Assembly (NCBI GenBank): GCA_021790375.1
Contig: JAJYEB010000065.1
Location: 1-8,643, forward strand
DNA from: Chloroflexota bacterium
GTDB lineage: Bacteria; Chloroflexota; Limnocylindria; Limnocylindrales; CSP1-4
Length of the DNA: 8,643 nt
Reading direction: 5' to 3'
The notes below the pieces were generated by a model. It worked only from the letters and a program-made list of their open reading frames with translations, ran no database searches and was not told the origin of the DNA. This document shows, piece by piece, positions 1 through 5,900 of this stretch (positions are counted from its first letter, which is position 1; every line of letters begins with the position of its first letter). Position numbers and translations under genes: made by a program.

Positions 1-1
1 C

Positions 2-1753
2 CCGAGGTCGTTCTGGGTCGTGGAACCCCTCCTCAGCACAGCGGTGTTTGGGAGTCTGCGCTTCGCCATCCGCGCAGCCTCCGACCTGGCGCCTCACCAC
101 GCGACTGGCACCAGGGCCGAGCCTCGCCCCACGCTCCTGTACGGGGCCGGCCGGGCCGGGGTGCTGGTGGCGCGGTCCGCACGGCGAGAGCCTGGGGCGG
201 GCGTTCTCCCGGTGGGGTTCCTGGATGACGATCCCGGGCTCGCCGGCAGCTCGGTCGCCGGCGTGCGAGTGTACGGTGGCCTCCGGTCGCTGAAGCAGAC
301 GGTTGCAACGACGGGGGCTCGCTGCCTGCTCATCACGATGCCGAGTGCGGCGGGCAGCGCCGTGAGACGCGTGGTCGACGCTGCCCTTGCCCTCGGCCTT
401 GAGGTGCGCACCGTCCCGTCCATGCACGACATGATCGACGGAAGCATGGACGCCTACCGGATCCGTCGCGTCCGCCTGGAAGATCTGCTGCGGCGTCCGA
501 TGGTCACCGAGCACGCCACGGCGGTGCAGGAGATCATCCGGGGCCGGTCGGTCCTGATCACCGGAGCCGGGGGCTCGATCGGGTCTGAGCTCGCCCGGCA
601 GGTCCACGCGATCGGCCCGGGCCGGCTCACGCTGGTCGACCGAGCCGAGAGCCCCCTGTACACCGTGCAGCGTGAGCTCGAGATGCGAGCGAGCCATGGC
701 CGCAGCGGTGGCGAGCTGCGCGTCCATCTCGCGAACGTCGTGAGCCGGCCGGCGATGCAGCGACTCGTCCGCACGGAGGCTCCGAGCGTGATCTTCCACG
801 CCGCAGCCTACAAGCACGTGCCGCTGATGGAGGACGACCCATCGGACGCGGCATACGTGAACATCGGCGGCACGCTGGCGCTGCTCGACGCGGCCGTGGC
901 TGCGGGCGTCGAACGCTTCGTGTTCGTGTCAACCGACAAGGCGGTCCGGCCGTCGAGCGTGATGGGCGCGAGCAAGCGAATCGCAGAGATGCTCGTCGCA
1001 GACACCGCGCGCCGGACGGCGCTCCCCTACGTTGCGGTGCGCTTCGGGAACGTCCTGGGGTCATCGGGCAGCGTGGTGCCGATCTTCCAGGACCAGCTGG
1101 AGAAGGGCCAGCCGCTCACGGTCACGGACCCTGAGATGACGCGCTTCTTCATGACCATCCCGGAGGCCGCGTGGCTGATCCTCGACGCGGCCGCGTTAGG
1201 GCGGACGGGCGACCTGTTCGTGCTCGACATGGGTGAGCCCATCCGCATCATGGACCTCGCCCGCGACCTCGTCCGGCTCGCCGGCCGTGACCCGGACAGC
1301 CAGCCGATCGAGATCATGGGGCTTCGCCCGGGCGAGAAGCTCCACGAGGAGCTGTTCTACGCCGGCGAGCACGTGGTGCCTACGGAATCGTCCAAGGTCT
1401 TGCGGGCCGTGGCGCCGCCACCCCCGCCGGGCATCCGGGATGACGTGCGGCGGATCCTGGCGCTCGCGACCGGCGAGGACGAGCCGCGGCTGCGCAGGAC
1501 GCTGCTCGTCTACGCACAGGACCCGGCGACTGCGCTCAGCGAAGTTCCGCAGGCGGAGGAGCTGTGGTCGAGGGAGCTGGCCGCTCTGGATGTGGGTCCG
1601 GGAAGGCAGGCGCGCGCAGCGGTCATCGCCGCCCGCCCGTCGGTTGCATCGCCGCAGGCTGCGCCGTCTGCTGGCGCCTCAGGCCCGCCGGGGTGGTCGA
1701 CGGTGCCTGAGCCTGCGACGGCTCTGTCGCGTCGTCAGCCGGAGACACTCTAG
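2..1753 (+). CDS. CapD/WbpM-type nucleotide-sugar 4,6-dehydratase, 5' end cut by the window edge
   Basis: Polysaccharide-biosynthesis protein of the CapD/WbpM/PglF family. Characterised members are membrane-anchored UDP-GlcNAc 4,6-dehydratases making 4-keto-6-deoxy sugars for capsule, O-antigen or glycan synthesis. A GTG at 20 could start the frame, but the frame stays open to the window edge. The codons before it read PRSFWV, followed by a hydrophobic stretch ending in LRFAIRAA, which matches the conserved PRS entry of the last N-terminal helix in this family. The real start and most of the membrane domain are therefore upstream. Counting from the GTG: a first Rossmann domain (YGAGRAG 41-47); a second with TGAGGSIG (181-188) for NAD(P); STDKA (304-308); MGASK (315-319), where Met replaces the Tyr of the usual YxxxK, a hallmark of this dehydratase group; RFGNVLGS (341-348); and GLRPGEKLHEEL (434-445). 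The last ~50 residues form an Ala/Pro-rich tail with no known role. The exact sugar cannot be read from sequence. It heads the plus-strand unit visible here. Confidence 0.93.
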   Translation, partial: PRSFWVVEPLLSTAVFGSLRFAIRAASDLAPHHATGTRAEPRPTLLYGAGRAGVLVARSARREPGAGVLPVGFLDDDPGLAGSSVAGVRVYGGLRSLKQTVATTGARCLLITMPSAAGSAVRRVVDAALALGLEVRTVPSMHDMIDGSMDAYRIRRVRLEDLLRRPMVTEHATAVQEIIRGRSVLITGAGGSIGSELARQVHAIGPGRLTLVDRAESPLYTVQRELEMRASHGRSGGELRVHLANVVSRPAMQRLVRTEAPSVIFHAAAYKHVPLMEDDPSDAAYVNIGGTLALLDAAVAAGVERFVFVSTDKAVRPSSVMGASKRIAEMLVADTARRTALPYVAVRFGNVLGSSGSVVPIFQDQLEKGQPLTVTDPEMTRFFMTIPEAAWLILDAAALGRTGDLFVLDMGEPIRIMDLARDLVRLAGRDPDSQPIEIMGLRPGEKLHEELFYAGEHVVPTESSKVLRAVAPPPPPGIRDDVRRILALATGEDEPRLRRTLLVYAQDPATALSEVPQAEELWSRELAALDVGPGRQARAAVIAARPSVASPQAAPSAGASGPPGWSTVPEPATALSRRQPETL

Positions 1754-1757
1754 GGCC

Positions 1758-2276
1758 ATGGCGGATCTCTTCCTGCCCATCGTGGTCAGCGTGATCGCCG
1801 TTCTTATCGCGCTGGGCGCCCAGTGGGTCTGGGGAACGCAGGGGGAAGGGCTCGGCCGACCCAACCTGCGGATCGCCGGACTCGGCTCGCGGTGGGCGGA
1901 GAAGGTGAGGGCCGTTCGAATGCGGACTGAGGCTCCGGCCGCCTCGGCAAAGACTGAGGATCCGGCGGCTGATGCCGCACGGCTGGTCGCCTCAAGACGT
2001 GCACCGCGGGCAGGAGACGCAGAGCCCCGCGCGCGTGAGGATCCCTCCGAGGTGGCCAGCTCCGAGGTGGCCAGCGCATCTTCAACAAGACGTCACCCGC
2101 CCCACGAGCCGGCGTCGGCCGAGCGAGAGTCGCCGAAGCCGGCCAAGCGGCCACGAGGCCACAGCACGATCGCCGTGGACCCGCTTGAGGTGCCGCTGGA
2201 CCCGCATCACGCTCGCGTCGCCGCTGGTGCGCTCATCCACGACCTCGAGATCGGGAAGATCGGACGCCCACGGTGA
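1758..2276 (+). CDS. Single-pass membrane protein with long basic disordered tail, coupled to ParA
   Basis: 172 aa, family not recognised. The ATG lies 4 bases after the stop of the dehydratase, and the TGA overlaps the GTG of the ParA gene (GTGA), so translational coupling on both sides is likely. I see no good independent Shine-Dalgarno at the start. The longer open frame upstream overlaps the dehydratase and is rejected. Residues 6-25 form one hydrophobic helix. The next residues carry Arg and Lys, which favours a cytoplasmic C-terminus. Residues about 55-135 are low complexity, rich in Ala, Arg, Glu, Pro and Ser, and include a duplicated SEVAS pentapeptide (97-106). The final ~38 residues (from HSTIAVDPLEVPLDP) look more ordered and may be the conserved part. 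Position and the charged cytoplasmic tail suggest it could be a membrane partner of the adjacent ATPase. That is inference: no ParB, McdB or other partner domain is visible. Confidence 0.8.
   Translation: MADLFLPIVVSVIAVLIALGAQWVWGTQGEGLGRPNLRIAGLGSRWAEKVRAVRMRTEAPAASAKTEDPAADAARLVASRRAPRAGDAEPRAREDPSEVASSEVASASSTRRHPPHEPASAERESPKPAKRPRGHSTIAVDPLEVPLDPHHARVAAGALIHDLEIGKIGRPR
2046..2075 (+). repeat. Perfect 15-bp tandem duplication inside the membrane protein gene
   Basis: TCCGAGGTGGCCAGC occurs twice head to tail (2046-2060 and 2061-2075) with no mismatch. It is in frame and encodes SEVAS twice in the disordered tail. The lack of any substitution suggests a recent slippage duplication tolerated by a linker. 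Confidence 0.95.
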
Positions 2277-3124
2277 ACACGTTTGCGGTCACGAACCACA
2301 AGGGGGGGAGCGCCAAGACCACCACGGCGGTGAACCTCGCGGCCGCCCTCGGCGAGCAGGGACTCCAGGTTCTGGTCATCGACCTGGATCCCCAGGGATC
2401 GGCGACGAGCTGGCTCGGCTCGCCCGTCGCGGGCCGAATCGTGCTCGACGCGTACATGGGCCAGGCCGACCTGGCCGACACCGCCGTCTCGACCAGTGCG
2501 CCGGGTGTGCAGTTGATACCGTCGACTCCGTGGCTGGTGGCGGCGGATCGCCGGCAGGAAACAGATCTCGCCCTCGGCGTCATACACGCGCTCGAGGCAC
2601 TTCCTCCGCGCTGGGACTACGTCCTCGTGGACTGCCCGCCCTCGCAGGGGTACCTCGCCATCGCGCCGCTCTCGGCGTGCCAGCAGGTGCTCGTGCCAGT
2701 CGAGGCCCACGTCCTTGCACTCTCGGGGCTCGTCAGCCTGCTGGAGACCATGCAGGAGGTGCGCGAGCGGCTCAACCCGGGACTGACCCTGTCGGCGATC
2801 GTCGCGTGCCGGGTCAGCCACACGCGGCACGCGCGGGAGGTGGTCGAGCGATTGCGTGAGCGTTACCCCGGCCACACGCTCCGGGCCTTCGTGAGGGAGA
2901 ACATCAGCCTGGCCGAGGCGCCGTCGTTCCAGCTCCCGATCACGCGGTATGCCCCATTCAGCGCCGGCGCGGAGGACTATCGAACGGTCGCGCACGAGTT
3001 TCTGCAGCGACGGCCGGTCCGAGACGACGTGGCCAGGGGTTCACCCCTCGCCCGCTTCCTGAGGTCGGCTCAGCGACACACTCCGAGTACCGCCGCGTGG
3101 GCCAGGGGCCAGGAGGCGAGGTAG
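2273..3124 (+). CDS. ParA/Soj/MinD-type deviant Walker ATPase
   Basis: 283 aa, a typical ParA length. ParA proteins bind ATP as dimers and position DNA or protein cargo on the nucleoid or membrane. Residues 9-17 (HKGGSAKTT) form the deviant Walker A, with signature lysine K10 and P-loop K15. The usual central VG pair is SA here. IDLDPQGSAT (36-45) is the second conserved motif and YVLVDCPPS (116-124, D120) is Walker B. The early KGGxxKT motif and the lack of a Tyr-rich tail separate it from the BY-kinases common in polysaccharide loci. The start is a GTG at 2273 inside the stop of the upstream gene. Residues from ~247 form a basic Arg/Ala-rich tail beyond the usual fold. There is no parB or parS-like neighbour. 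The flanking genes encode membrane proteins and the locus follows a polysaccharide enzyme, so cargo positioning at the envelope is more plausible than chromosome segregation (inference). Confidence 0.9.
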   Translation: MNTFAVTNHKGGSAKTTTAVNLAAALGEQGLQVLVIDLDPQGSATSWLGSPVAGRIVLDAYMGQADLADTAVSTSAPGVQLIPSTPWLVAADRRQETDLALGVIHALEALPPRWDYVLVDCPPSQGYLAIAPLSACQQVLVPVEAHVLALSGLVSLLETMQEVRERLNPGLTLSAIVACRVSHTRHAREVVERLRERYPGHTLRAFVRENISLAEAPSFQLPITRYAPFSAGAEDYRTVAHEFLQRRPVRDDVARGSPLARFLRSAQRHTPSTAAWARGQEAR

Positions 3125-3150
3125 CCGATGGACGGGAAGGCCACAGCCCC

Positions 3151-3969
3151 ATGAGCGGCCGCGGAACCCTTGACGACGCGGAGCTGCGGCGCACGCTCGA
3201 TGCCGTCCTGTCCGGGGCCGCGTCGGCGTCCCGGCGGACGGTGCCCGCAGACCCGCCGTCCGGGGAACCACCGACCGGCGTGCCCCAGGGCTCGGTCGCG
3301 GACCCGCCGCCACGCTCCGGGCCGGACCCGGCGCAGCGGGACATTGCGGCCGAGAGGTGGATCGTGGGACGCGGGGGGCTCGCCGTCCTCGGGCTGGTCC
3401 TGGTCGCGATCGGCGCGACGCTCCTCGCCGGCACCCTGGGCGTGCTCGCCCTCGATGCGGGCCGCCTCGCCGACTACTGGCCCGTCGTCTTCGTGGTGAT
3501 CGGGTTGGCCGTACTCATCGAGGCATGGGCGCCGGGCCGGCGCGCCGAGCCCCGCGAGCCCGCCGGGAGCGGCGCCGTTGCCCCCGGTGTCTCGGGCATC
3601 GCGGATGCGGACGAGCTGGAGCGCCGGCTGGATCGAGTTCTCGCGTCGCGTCAGGCCGAAGCGCCGCCGCCTGTCAGCGCCGCCCCGCCGCCCGAGCCGC
3701 CCCGACCGCGTCCCGCTGCCACAGTGCCGCGCCACGGCGACCTGGTCGCCGCGCTGCTCGAGCTCCAGGGGCTGCGCCGCCACCGGCTGATCTCGAAGCG
3801 CCAGTACCGGGCCAAACGCGCAGAGCTGGTTGCGCGCATGACGCCCAGCCTGGCCTCCCGGGGCTGGGACGAGCCGGGTGCCGCCGAAGAGACCGAGGCG
3901 ACCGATGGCGCGGGCATGGACGCAGGTGCTCATCCTTTGCCCGGGTATCGAGGGCCCACGGCCGCGTAG
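3151..3969 (+). CDS. LiaF-like two-helix membrane protein with C-terminal SHOCT-like domain
   Basis: 272 aa from the ATG at 3151, preceded by GGGAAGG (3134-3140) at 10 bases. An earlier GTG at 3097 lies inside the ParA gene and is less likely. Order along the protein: a short helix (DDAELRRTLDAVLSG, 8-22); a Pro/Ser-rich linker; two membrane helices (about 76-98 and 109-127) with the pattern GLxxxGLxLVxIG...YWPVVFVVIGLAVLIEAW, which resembles the LiaF/LiaI transmembrane domain (DUF5668 type); a second short helix (DADELERRLDRVLAS, 152-166) similar to the first; a Pro-rich linker; and a SHOCT-like segment (about 196-230, LVAALLELQGLRRHRLISKRQYRAKRAELV cut here as a helix-turn-helix pair). The last ~40 residues are acidic and low complexity. 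LiaF proteins sense envelope stress and SHOCT domains often mediate oligomerisation. It starts 26 bases after the ParA gene, so it is probably in the same unit. Function is unproven. Confidence 0.8.
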   Translation: MSGRGTLDDAELRRTLDAVLSGAASASRRTVPADPPSGEPPTGVPQGSVADPPPRSGPDPAQRDIAAERWIVGRGGLAVLGLVLVAIGATLLAGTLGVLALDAGRLADYWPVVFVVIGLAVLIEAWAPGRRAEPREPAGSGAVAPGVSGIADADELERRLDRVLASRQAEAPPPVSAAPPPEPPRPRPAATVPRHGDLVAALLELQGLRRHRLISKRQYRAKRAELVARMTPSLASRGWDEPGAAEETEATDGAGMDAGAHPLPGYRGPTAA

Positions 3970-4031
3970 CGCGCCGCCGCGAGCCTCCGGGGCGATCCGC
4001 TCCGAGAACGGAAACCCCGGACCCACGCGAA

Positions 4032-4053
4032 AGGCCCCTCCGAAGAGGGGCCT
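4032..4053 (+). terminator. Hairpin terminator after the ParA/LiaF-like unit
   Basis: The perfect 9-bp stem AGGCCCCTC / GAGGGGCCT is closed by a CGAA tetraloop, 62 bases after the last plus-strand stop. No T-run follows (the next bases are CCCGACACTG), so it is either a high-GC intrinsic terminator without a U tract or an RNA-stabilising 3' hairpin. Being symmetric, it could also stop transcription arriving from the minus-strand unit. Confidence 0.65.
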
Positions 4054-4254
4054 CCCGACACTGTCCCGGTGAAGTCCCCGATCACCTCGAGGGTGACACG
4101 GAGCTTCTGCCACGCTGCAAGGGCATCTATCACGCCGGCTGCACCGGCTACCCTAACCCGACCTACCCATGACCCTGCTGCTGGGGCAGTTGCTGACGAG
4201 CAGCGTCCAGAGTGTACGCGGCGGCCCCCGGCGGCTCAAGGGATTCACCTAGCA

Positions 4255-4284
4255 GGCCGGTTAATATTCCGTAACCTTGCGGCC
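4255..4284. repeat. AT-rich nested inverted repeat
   Basis: GGCC (4255-4258) and GGTTA (4259-4263) pair with TAACC (4272-4276) and GGCC (4281-4284). The loop is ATATTCCG and there is a 4-base bulge on the 3' side. The AT-rich centre stands out in a window that is otherwise almost without A/T runs. It could be a terminator hairpin for the minus-strand cyclophilin gene ending at 4377, or a protein-binding site. Confidence 0.45.
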
Positions 4285-4286
4285 AC

Positions 4287-4312
4287 CCGGCGCTTCACAC
4301 GCGTTGCGCCGG
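4287..4312 (-). terminator. Possible terminator hairpin downstream of the cytoplasmic cyclophilin
   Basis: CCGGCGC (4287-4293) pairs perfectly with GCGCCGG (4306-4312) across a 12-base loop, 64 bases beyond the stop of the minus-strand gene at 4377. There is no U tract. In DNA this GC-rich, some stems of this size are expected by chance, so confidence is limited. Confidence 0.35.
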
Positions 4313-4376
4313 AGATCGGAGCGGGCCGGGACTGACGCCCTCGCGGCCCCGGGCCGGCTGGGCCCTGCGGCTTCCC

Positions 4377-4856
4377 TCAGCCCTCGGCTCCTGCAGCACC
4401 ATCCACGGTCACCGCCGTCATCCGCACGTCCTCGACGGGGCGGTCCCCGGGACCGGTGCGCACCCTGCCGATGCGGTCCACGACGTCGGTGCCCTCGGTG
4501 ACCCGCCCGAAGATCGTGTAGTTCTTGGGCAGGCGTCCGCGCAGGTCCGCGAGGCAGACGAACCACTGGCTGCCGTTCGTATTGGGCCCGGCGTTCGCCA
4601 TGGCGACCACGTACGGCGCGTAATCGAGGGCCGCACCGGGAAGCTCGTCCGCGAACGTGTAGCCGGGGCCGCCGCGGCCCGTGCCGGTCGGGTCGCCGCC
4701 CTGGATCACGAACCCCGGCACGATGCGGTGGAACAGGACACCGTCGTAGAACCCCTTCCGCGCCAGCTTCTCGAAGTTGGCGACGGTGTTGGGCGCGGCG
4801 TCGCGCTCGAACTCGATGGTGAACGTGCCGAGGGTGGTCTCGATGGTCGCAGACAA
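4377..4856 (-). CDS. Cytoplasmic cyclophilin-type peptidyl-prolyl cis-trans isomerase
   Basis: 159 aa, a complete compact bacterial cyclophilin. It catalyses cis-trans isomerisation of X-Pro bonds and assists folding. Key residues by alignment to cyclophilin A: R44 in FHRI (42-45) as the catalytic Arg, F49 and Q52 in FVIQGG, M86 in VAMANAG, and Q97 and F99 in NGSQWF. The Trp of the drug-binding loop is missing and the late His position is Y113 (LPKNYTIFG), as in many bacterial members that bind cyclosporin weakly. No signal peptide is present, so it acts in the cytoplasm. The start is a TTG at 4856; GGAGG at 4872-4868 sits 11 bases upstream, rather far but the only good site. A possible promoter lies just before it. 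It is the downstream partner of a paralogous lipoprotein cyclophilin, 181 bases away. Confidence 0.95.
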   Translation of the reverse strand: MSATIETTLGTFTIEFERDAAPNTVANFEKLARKGFYDGVLFHRIVPGFVIQGGDPTGTGRGGPGYTFADELPGAALDYAPYVVAMANAGPNTNGSQWFVCLADLRGRLPKNYTIFGRVTEGTDVVDRIGRVRTGPGDRPVEDVRMTAVTVDGAAGAEG

Positions 4857-4884
4857 GGTCGATGGTGCCTCCAGCGGTCCGGAA

Positions 4885-4893
4885 ACCCTAGCA
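4885..4893 (-). promoter_or_regulatory. Possible extended -10 promoter for the cytoplasmic cyclophilin
   Basis: On the minus strand TGCTAGGGT fits TGn-TAnnnT, an extended -10 element. It would place the RNA start about 22 bases before the TTG, leaving room for the GGAGG ribosome site. No convincing -35 hexamer is seen at 17 bases. This is a weak call from pattern alone. Confidence 0.3.
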
Positions 4894-4905
4894 CAGGGGC
4901 GTCGA

Positions 4906-4972
4906 ACGAGCCCCGGGCGGCGGCCGGACGAGCCCCGGACGGCGGTCGGGACCCTTCCCGGGCGGCGGCCGG
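4906..4972. repeat. Short GC-rich tandem repeat, about three 22-bp units
   Basis: Unit ACGAGCCCCGGGCGGCGGCC plus GG at 4906-4927; a second copy at 4928-4949 with two substitutions; a third at 4950-4972 (23 bases), whose last 16 bases are identical to the first. A partial fourth (ACGATCCCGG) follows. The repeats lie between the two cyclophilin genes, just upstream of the putative promoter. They may be simple slippage products or bind a regulator. Confidence 0.75.
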
Positions 4973-5037
4973 ACGATCCCGGTTCTCGTCCGCGGGGCCG
5001 GACCGCCGGCGCCTGCCAGTTGCGGCCCGGGAGCCGA

Positions 5038-5823
5038 TCAGCCCCCGGAGGCCCCGGCCGCCGGCGTCGACGGTGCCTGGCCGGCCCCCGGTCCGCTCAG
5101 CGTCGCGGTCAGGATCTTCACCGGCTGCAGGGCCTGGTCGCCGTTCGGGCCGCCCCGTGGGCCGGCGGCGATCTGCTGCGCCACGGCGAGCCCGCTGGTG
5201 ACCGTGCCGAAGATGGTGTAGCTGTGCGGGAGCGAGGCGGCCTGCGAGCCGACCACGATGAAGAACTGCGATCCGTTCGTGTTGGGTCCCGCGTTGGCCA
5301 TCGCCACGGTGCCCGGCGTGTAGGTGCCTGCGAACGGCTCGTCGGGGAAGGAGTATCCGGGCCCGCCGGTCCCGGTCCCCGTCGGATCGCCGCCCTGGAT
5401 CACGAAGCCGGGAATGATCCGGTGGAAGACGGTCCCGTCGTAGAACCCGGCCCGGACGAGGTTCTCGAAGTTCTGTGCCGCGACGGGGGCGCTGCTGGTG
5501 AAGACCTCGATCACGATGTCGCCCTTCTGCGTATGGAGGGTGACCGTGGTCCCGTCGCCGCCCGGCTGCGCGGGAGCCGACGCGAGCGGGGTCGCGGTGG
5601 GCGGCTTGAGCTGGCCGGCGGAACTGCCGGTGGCGGGCGCGCCGATGGATGCGGTGGCAGGGGCGGATGCGGAGGGGGCGCCCGAGCCGCCACCTCCCGG
5701 GGTGGTCGGCGATGCAGCCGAGCAGGCCCCGAGGAGCAGGGCGACGGCGAGGCCGGCGAGCAGGGTGCGCGCGGTCAGCGGTGCGAGCAGGGTGCGCGCC
5801 GCGCGCGGCGTGGTCGAAGGCAA
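5038..5823 (-). CDS. Exported lipoprotein cyclophilin (peptidyl-prolyl cis-trans isomerase)
   Basis: 261 aa. The N-terminus has Arg residues, a hydrophobic core (about 21-33) and a lipobox LGAC with the lipidated Cys at 34, so it should be anchored on the outer face of the membrane. Residues 35-92 are a Ser/Thr/Ala/Pro/Gly linker. Residues 93-243 are the cyclophilin domain: FHRI (133-136, catalytic R135), FVIQGGDP (140-147), VAMANAG (173-179), NGSQFF (183-188), and SYTIFG (201-206). The last ~18 residues are again Ala/Pro/Gly-rich. It probably helps fold exported proteins outside the membrane. The start is a TTG at 5823 with GGAG (5834-5831) 7 bases upstream; the lipobox distance supports this start. 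The signal peptide contains a near-duplication of nine residues (RTLLAPLTA / RTLLAGLAV). The domain is clearly paralogous to the next gene downstream, including the shared GGDPTGTG-GGPGY block. Confidence 0.94.
   Translation of the reverse strand: MPSTTPRAARTLLAPLTARTLLAGLAVALLLGACSAASPTTPGGGGSGAPSASAPATASIGAPATGSSAGQLKPPTATPLASAPAQPGGDGTTVTLHTQKGDIVIEVFTSSAPVAAQNFENLVRAGFYDGTVFHRIIPGFVIQGGDPTGTGTGGPGYSFPDEPFAGTYTPGTVAMANAGPNTNGSQFFIVVGSQAASLPHSYTIFGTVTSGLAVAQQIAAGPRGGPNGDQALQPVKILTATLSGPGAGQAPSTPAAGASGG
5756..5799 (-). repeat. 17-bp direct repeat, period 27, within the lipoprotein signal peptide
   Basis: GCGAGCAGGGTGCGCGC occurs at 5756-5772 and 5783-5799, with no mismatch. The 27-base period equals nine codons and produces the ARTLLA repeats at the start of the signal peptide, so part of the leader may have arisen by duplication. 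Confidence 0.9.
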
Positions 5824-5900
5824 GGGTCAACTCCGGGTGTGGGTGTCGACCGCGTAGCGTATCCGACCTCGTCGGTTCGCCGGTGCGACCCGCGCGCAGG
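5824..5900 (-). promoter_or_regulatory. Upstream region of the lipoprotein cyclophilin
   Basis: Between the repeat array and the TTG start lies about 77 bases carrying GGAG (5834-5831) as ribosome site. There is a possible -10-like TACGCT on the minus strand, with no matching -35. Together with the 242-bp gap to the HisA-like gene, this suggests the cyclophilins can be transcribed separately from the DUF885/HisA pair. The promoter itself is not firmly identified. Confidence 0.25.

Larger units (their letters stand above)
3970..4376. other. Convergent intergenic spacer, 407 bp, hairpin-rich, no gene seen
   Basis: This stretch lies between the ends of two convergent units, so it needs no promoter for either. 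It contains a strong 9-bp stem at 4032-4053, a small palindromic hairpin around CCTCGAGG (4082-4096), an AT-rich nested hairpin (4255-4284) and a 7-bp stem (4287-4312). Open frames of 64-88 codons exist on both strands, but they have no ribosome site, no recognisable motif and no codon bias like the neighbours. I found no tRNA-like fold or known riboswitch. A small structured RNA is possible but not supported beyond the hairpins. Confidence 0.6.

Noticed and set aside
2207..2995. 262-codon minus-strand frame opposite ParA
   Set aside because: It is the antisense shadow of a clear ParA gene and has no domain features.
2273..3124. BY-type tyrosine kinase (Wzc/CpsD), expected near capsule genes
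   Set aside because: The P-loop is of the KGGxxKT ParA type at the extreme N-terminus and there is no tyrosine cluster at the C-terminus.
4098..4172. Frame ending CKGIYHAGCTGYPNPTYP, with two Cys that look like a metal knuckle
   Set aside because: It is the tail of a frame overlapping the LiaF-like gene, with no start or ribosome site of its own. Two cysteines are not enough to call a domain.
4259..4276. GGTTAATATTCC followed by GTA resembles a conserved stretch of bacterial 23S rRNA
   Set aside because: The match is only about 12 bases and the flanks do not resemble 23S rRNA on either side. It is better explained as an AT-rich hairpin.
4069..4335. 88-codon plus-strand frame in the convergent spacer
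   Set aside because: No ribosome site, no recognisable motif, and it crosses the hairpins. Probably chance.
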